64,000 nt of DNA. Source: Lineus longissimus (taxonomy: Eukaryota; Nemertea; Pilidiophora; Heteronemertea; Lineidae). The stretch lies in the NCBI RefSeq assembly GCF_910592395.1, contig NC_088309.1:2482501-2546500 (forward strand), written 5' to 3'. A program made the position numbers and the translations under genes. The stretch's first letter is position 1, and each line of letters starts with the position of its first letter. Shown in pieces: positions 62,500 through 64,000 of the stretch. The notes below the pieces were generated by a model. That model had not been told where the DNA came from. It saw nothing but the letters and a program-made list of their open reading frames with translations, and searched no databases.

Positions 62500-64000
62500 C
62501 TAATCTGGATCTGAATCGCTTTCAACATCCTCTGGCACAATGGTGGTCTCCAATAGCCTCAGCTTCTGTACTGGACGTCTCATCAATCCCGATTTCGTCT
62601 TCACCAGTACTGAGCGCACAAGACCGTCTCGTCCTGGAAAGATCTCCTCCACTCTTCCAAGCTTCCAATCCAGCTTCCTGGTGTTGTCCTCAGCGACTAG
62701 AACAACGTCTCCCTCATGAAGGTTATCTCGAACCTCAGTCCACTTCCTCAGTTGATTCAGCTCAGTCAAATACTCCTTCGTCCATCGATTCCAAAAGATC
62801 CTTGACAGGTGCTGATTATAGGCCCATCTCTTGCTCACTGCGACGGTAGTATGGCCTGCCAATGAGGCATCAGGCAGAACTTGTAGGCTCCGGCCAATCA
62901 TCAGGTGTCCTGGAGTGATAGGCGACCAATCCTCTTTGTCTGCAGAGACACTAGTCAGGGGTCTAGAATTCAGTTGTGCTTCGATGTCCGAGAGTACAGT
63001 CTGCATCTCAAGGTATGTCAGGTGTGCTTTCCCAAGCACTCTCCTCAGTGGTTTCTTGACGCTTTGCACGAGTCTCTCATAGAATCCTCCGTGCCATGGG
63101 GCTCTCTCCGTGATAAAACGCCATGTTATTCCCTTTCCTGTTATCTCCTCATTAAGCTTGTTCTTTCCATTCTTCTGTTTGTAAAGAATCCTCAGCAAGG
63201 TGTCTGCCTTTTTGAATGTCTTTGCGTTGTCAGAGAGAATGAATACACATTTCCCTTTGCGATTCATCATGCGCTGCAGCCCAGCCATGAACTCTTCTGT
63301 AGTAAGATCTGGTGTGAGTTCCAGGTGCACTCCTCTAGTCACCATACACGTGAAGATCAGAATGTAAGCCTTCGTTGTCTCATCTCTGGACATCTTTACG
63401 TATAAAGGTCCTGCATAGTCTAATCCTATGTGCGTGAAAGGAAGACTCATGCTCACTCTTTCCACAGGCAGCGGCGCCATCTTTTGCTCAATCTCCTCTG
63501 GATCCTTACAAGCCTTGCACTTGTGAAGAATGCGTCTCACTTCCTGTCTCCCATGAATAAGCCAGCACTTGTTTCTCAAGAAAGCCAGGGTTTGTGCTGG
63601 TCCTGTGTGTAGGTTAATCTGGTGGTAGTACAGAACTAACTTATCCACAAATCGGTTGTGAGCAGGCAAGATGATGGGATGCTTAGTTTCCTCCGGCAAT
63701 GGGGCGTAATGAAGACGACCTCCCACTCGCATCACTTGATCCTTCTCGTCCCACTCTGGGCTCAATGGAGCCAGTTTACTCTCCATGGTGACCTGTCGTC
63801 CGGCTTTCAATTCCTCAATATCCTCCTGATACTTGAGCGATTGAGCCCATCTGATCCAGTGCAGCTCCTCCTGACGTCTGTCATTGAGAGTTGTTCCTGG
63901 AATGCTTTTCTCCTTGTCAGTTTCTCTCCCCTCGTTTTGATCTCTCCCCTCCTTTCGGGACCTATGGATCCTAATCCAACTCCTCGCTCTGCTCATTACC
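62500..64000 (-). CDS. BEL/Pao polyprotein, integrase and C-terminal domain (partial, open at right edge)
   Basis: At least 498 codons, open to the window edge, stop TAG at 62500-62502. Numbered from the methionine at 63996: an H2C2 zinc-binding region (H125, H130, C160, C163) and an integrase core with D193 (GLDYAGPL), D256 (LSDNAKTF) and E307 (GGFYERLV) as the DDE triad. The WSPITPGHLMIGR motif and a C-terminal DUF5641-type domain (RWAYNQHLSRIFWNRW, then KLDWKLGRVEEIFPGRDG) are typical of Pao/BEL elements. The integrase inserts the DNA copy into the host genome. The frame is uninterrupted in the window, so the element may be recent. Confidence 0.93.
   Translation of the reverse strand, partial: VMSRARSWIRIHRSRKEGRDQNEGRETDKEKSIPGTTLNDRRQEELHWIRWAQSLKYQEDIEELKAGRQVTMESKLAPLSPEWDEKDQVMRVGGRLHYAPLPEETKHPIILPAHNRFVDKLVLYYHQINLHTGPAQTLAFLRNKCWLIHGRQEVRRILHKCKACKDPEEIEQKMAPLPVERVSMSLPFTHIGLDYAGPLYVKMSRDETTKAYILIFTCMVTRGVHLELTPDLTTEEFMAGLQRMMNRKGKCVFILSDNAKTFKKADTLLRILYKQKNGKNKLNEEITGKGITWRFITERAPWHGGFYERLVQSVKKPLRRVLGKAHLTYLEMQTVLSDIEAQLNSRPLTSVSADKEDWSPITPGHLMIGRSLQVLPDASLAGHTTVAVSKRWAYNQHLSRIFWNRWTKEYLTELNQLRKWTEVRDNLHEGDVVLVAEDNTRKLDWKLGRVEEIFPGRDGLVRSVLVKTKSGLMRRPVQKLRLLETTIVPEDVESDSDPD

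Larger units (their letters stand above)
62017..64000 (-). mobile_element. BEL/Pao LTR retrotransposon, 3' portion
   Basis: Contains the integrase end of a BEL/Pao polyprotein and a 3' LTR that abuts the satellite. The element ends ...CCCCGACA on the minus strand (plus strand tgtcgggg from 62017), directly after satellite sequence ending tttgaatgg. The satellite unit would continue with ctttatc, so the element inserted into a unit. Reverse transcriptase, protease, gag and the 5' LTR would lie beyond the right edge. Confidence 0.85.

Overview
This is eukaryotic nuclear DNA from an animal. Three intron-rich housekeeping genes, all on the minus strand, can be rebuilt exon by exon with GT-AG splice sites and consistent reading phase: NAA25 (NatB auxiliary subunit; the 3' part runs off the left edge), PMVK (phosphomevalonate kinase, complete, 192 residues) and VPS53 (GARP/EARP tethering subunit, complete, 19 coding exons, 850 residues). 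An FMRFamide-receptor-like GPCR, a BEL/Pao LTR retrotransposon, a tRNA-derived SINE and several short inverted-repeat element families together suggest a marine invertebrate, probably a lophotrochozoan. That taxonomic guess is an inference, not something the sequence proves.

Layout: 445-10622 is NAA25. A 3.6 kb intron of it contains an intronless TRP-like, six-transmembrane channel gene (1328-3259) on the opposite strand. PMVK lies at 11727-13329; a 57-bp-period minisatellite lies downstream of its stop and a SINE in its last intron. VPS53 runs from 49212 down to 15483. Seventeen exons are packed into 42.0-49.2 kb; a 25.9 kb intron then separates them from the last two exons at 15.5-16.2 kb. 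That intron also hosts an opposite-strand gene, a rhodopsin-class GPCR whose coding sequence is 39789-40892. Apart from short element copies and small duplications, the rest of the intron shows no coding signal.

Upstream of VPS53 (49.2-50.4 kb) is a GC-richer stretch with two minisatellites. From about 50415 to 62016 runs a long tandem array of a 923-bp unit (about 12.6 units), with superimposed 5-unit (4617-bp) higher-order similarity. On the minus strand every unit carries a tRNA-like block: an A-box-like motif, a B-box-like motif and then a short T-run, the layout of a small RNA polymerase III transcription unit. The array is interrupted exactly at 62017 by the 3' end of a BEL/Pao retrotransposon, whose integrase region (62500 to the right edge) is intact as far as visible.

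The housekeeping genes act in unrelated processes (N-terminal acetylation, isoprenoid synthesis, endosome-to-Golgi tethering) and show no sign of a shared pathway. The most unusual content is the satellite with its repeated Pol III-like cassette, and the two receptor/channel genes nested antisense in housekeeping introns.
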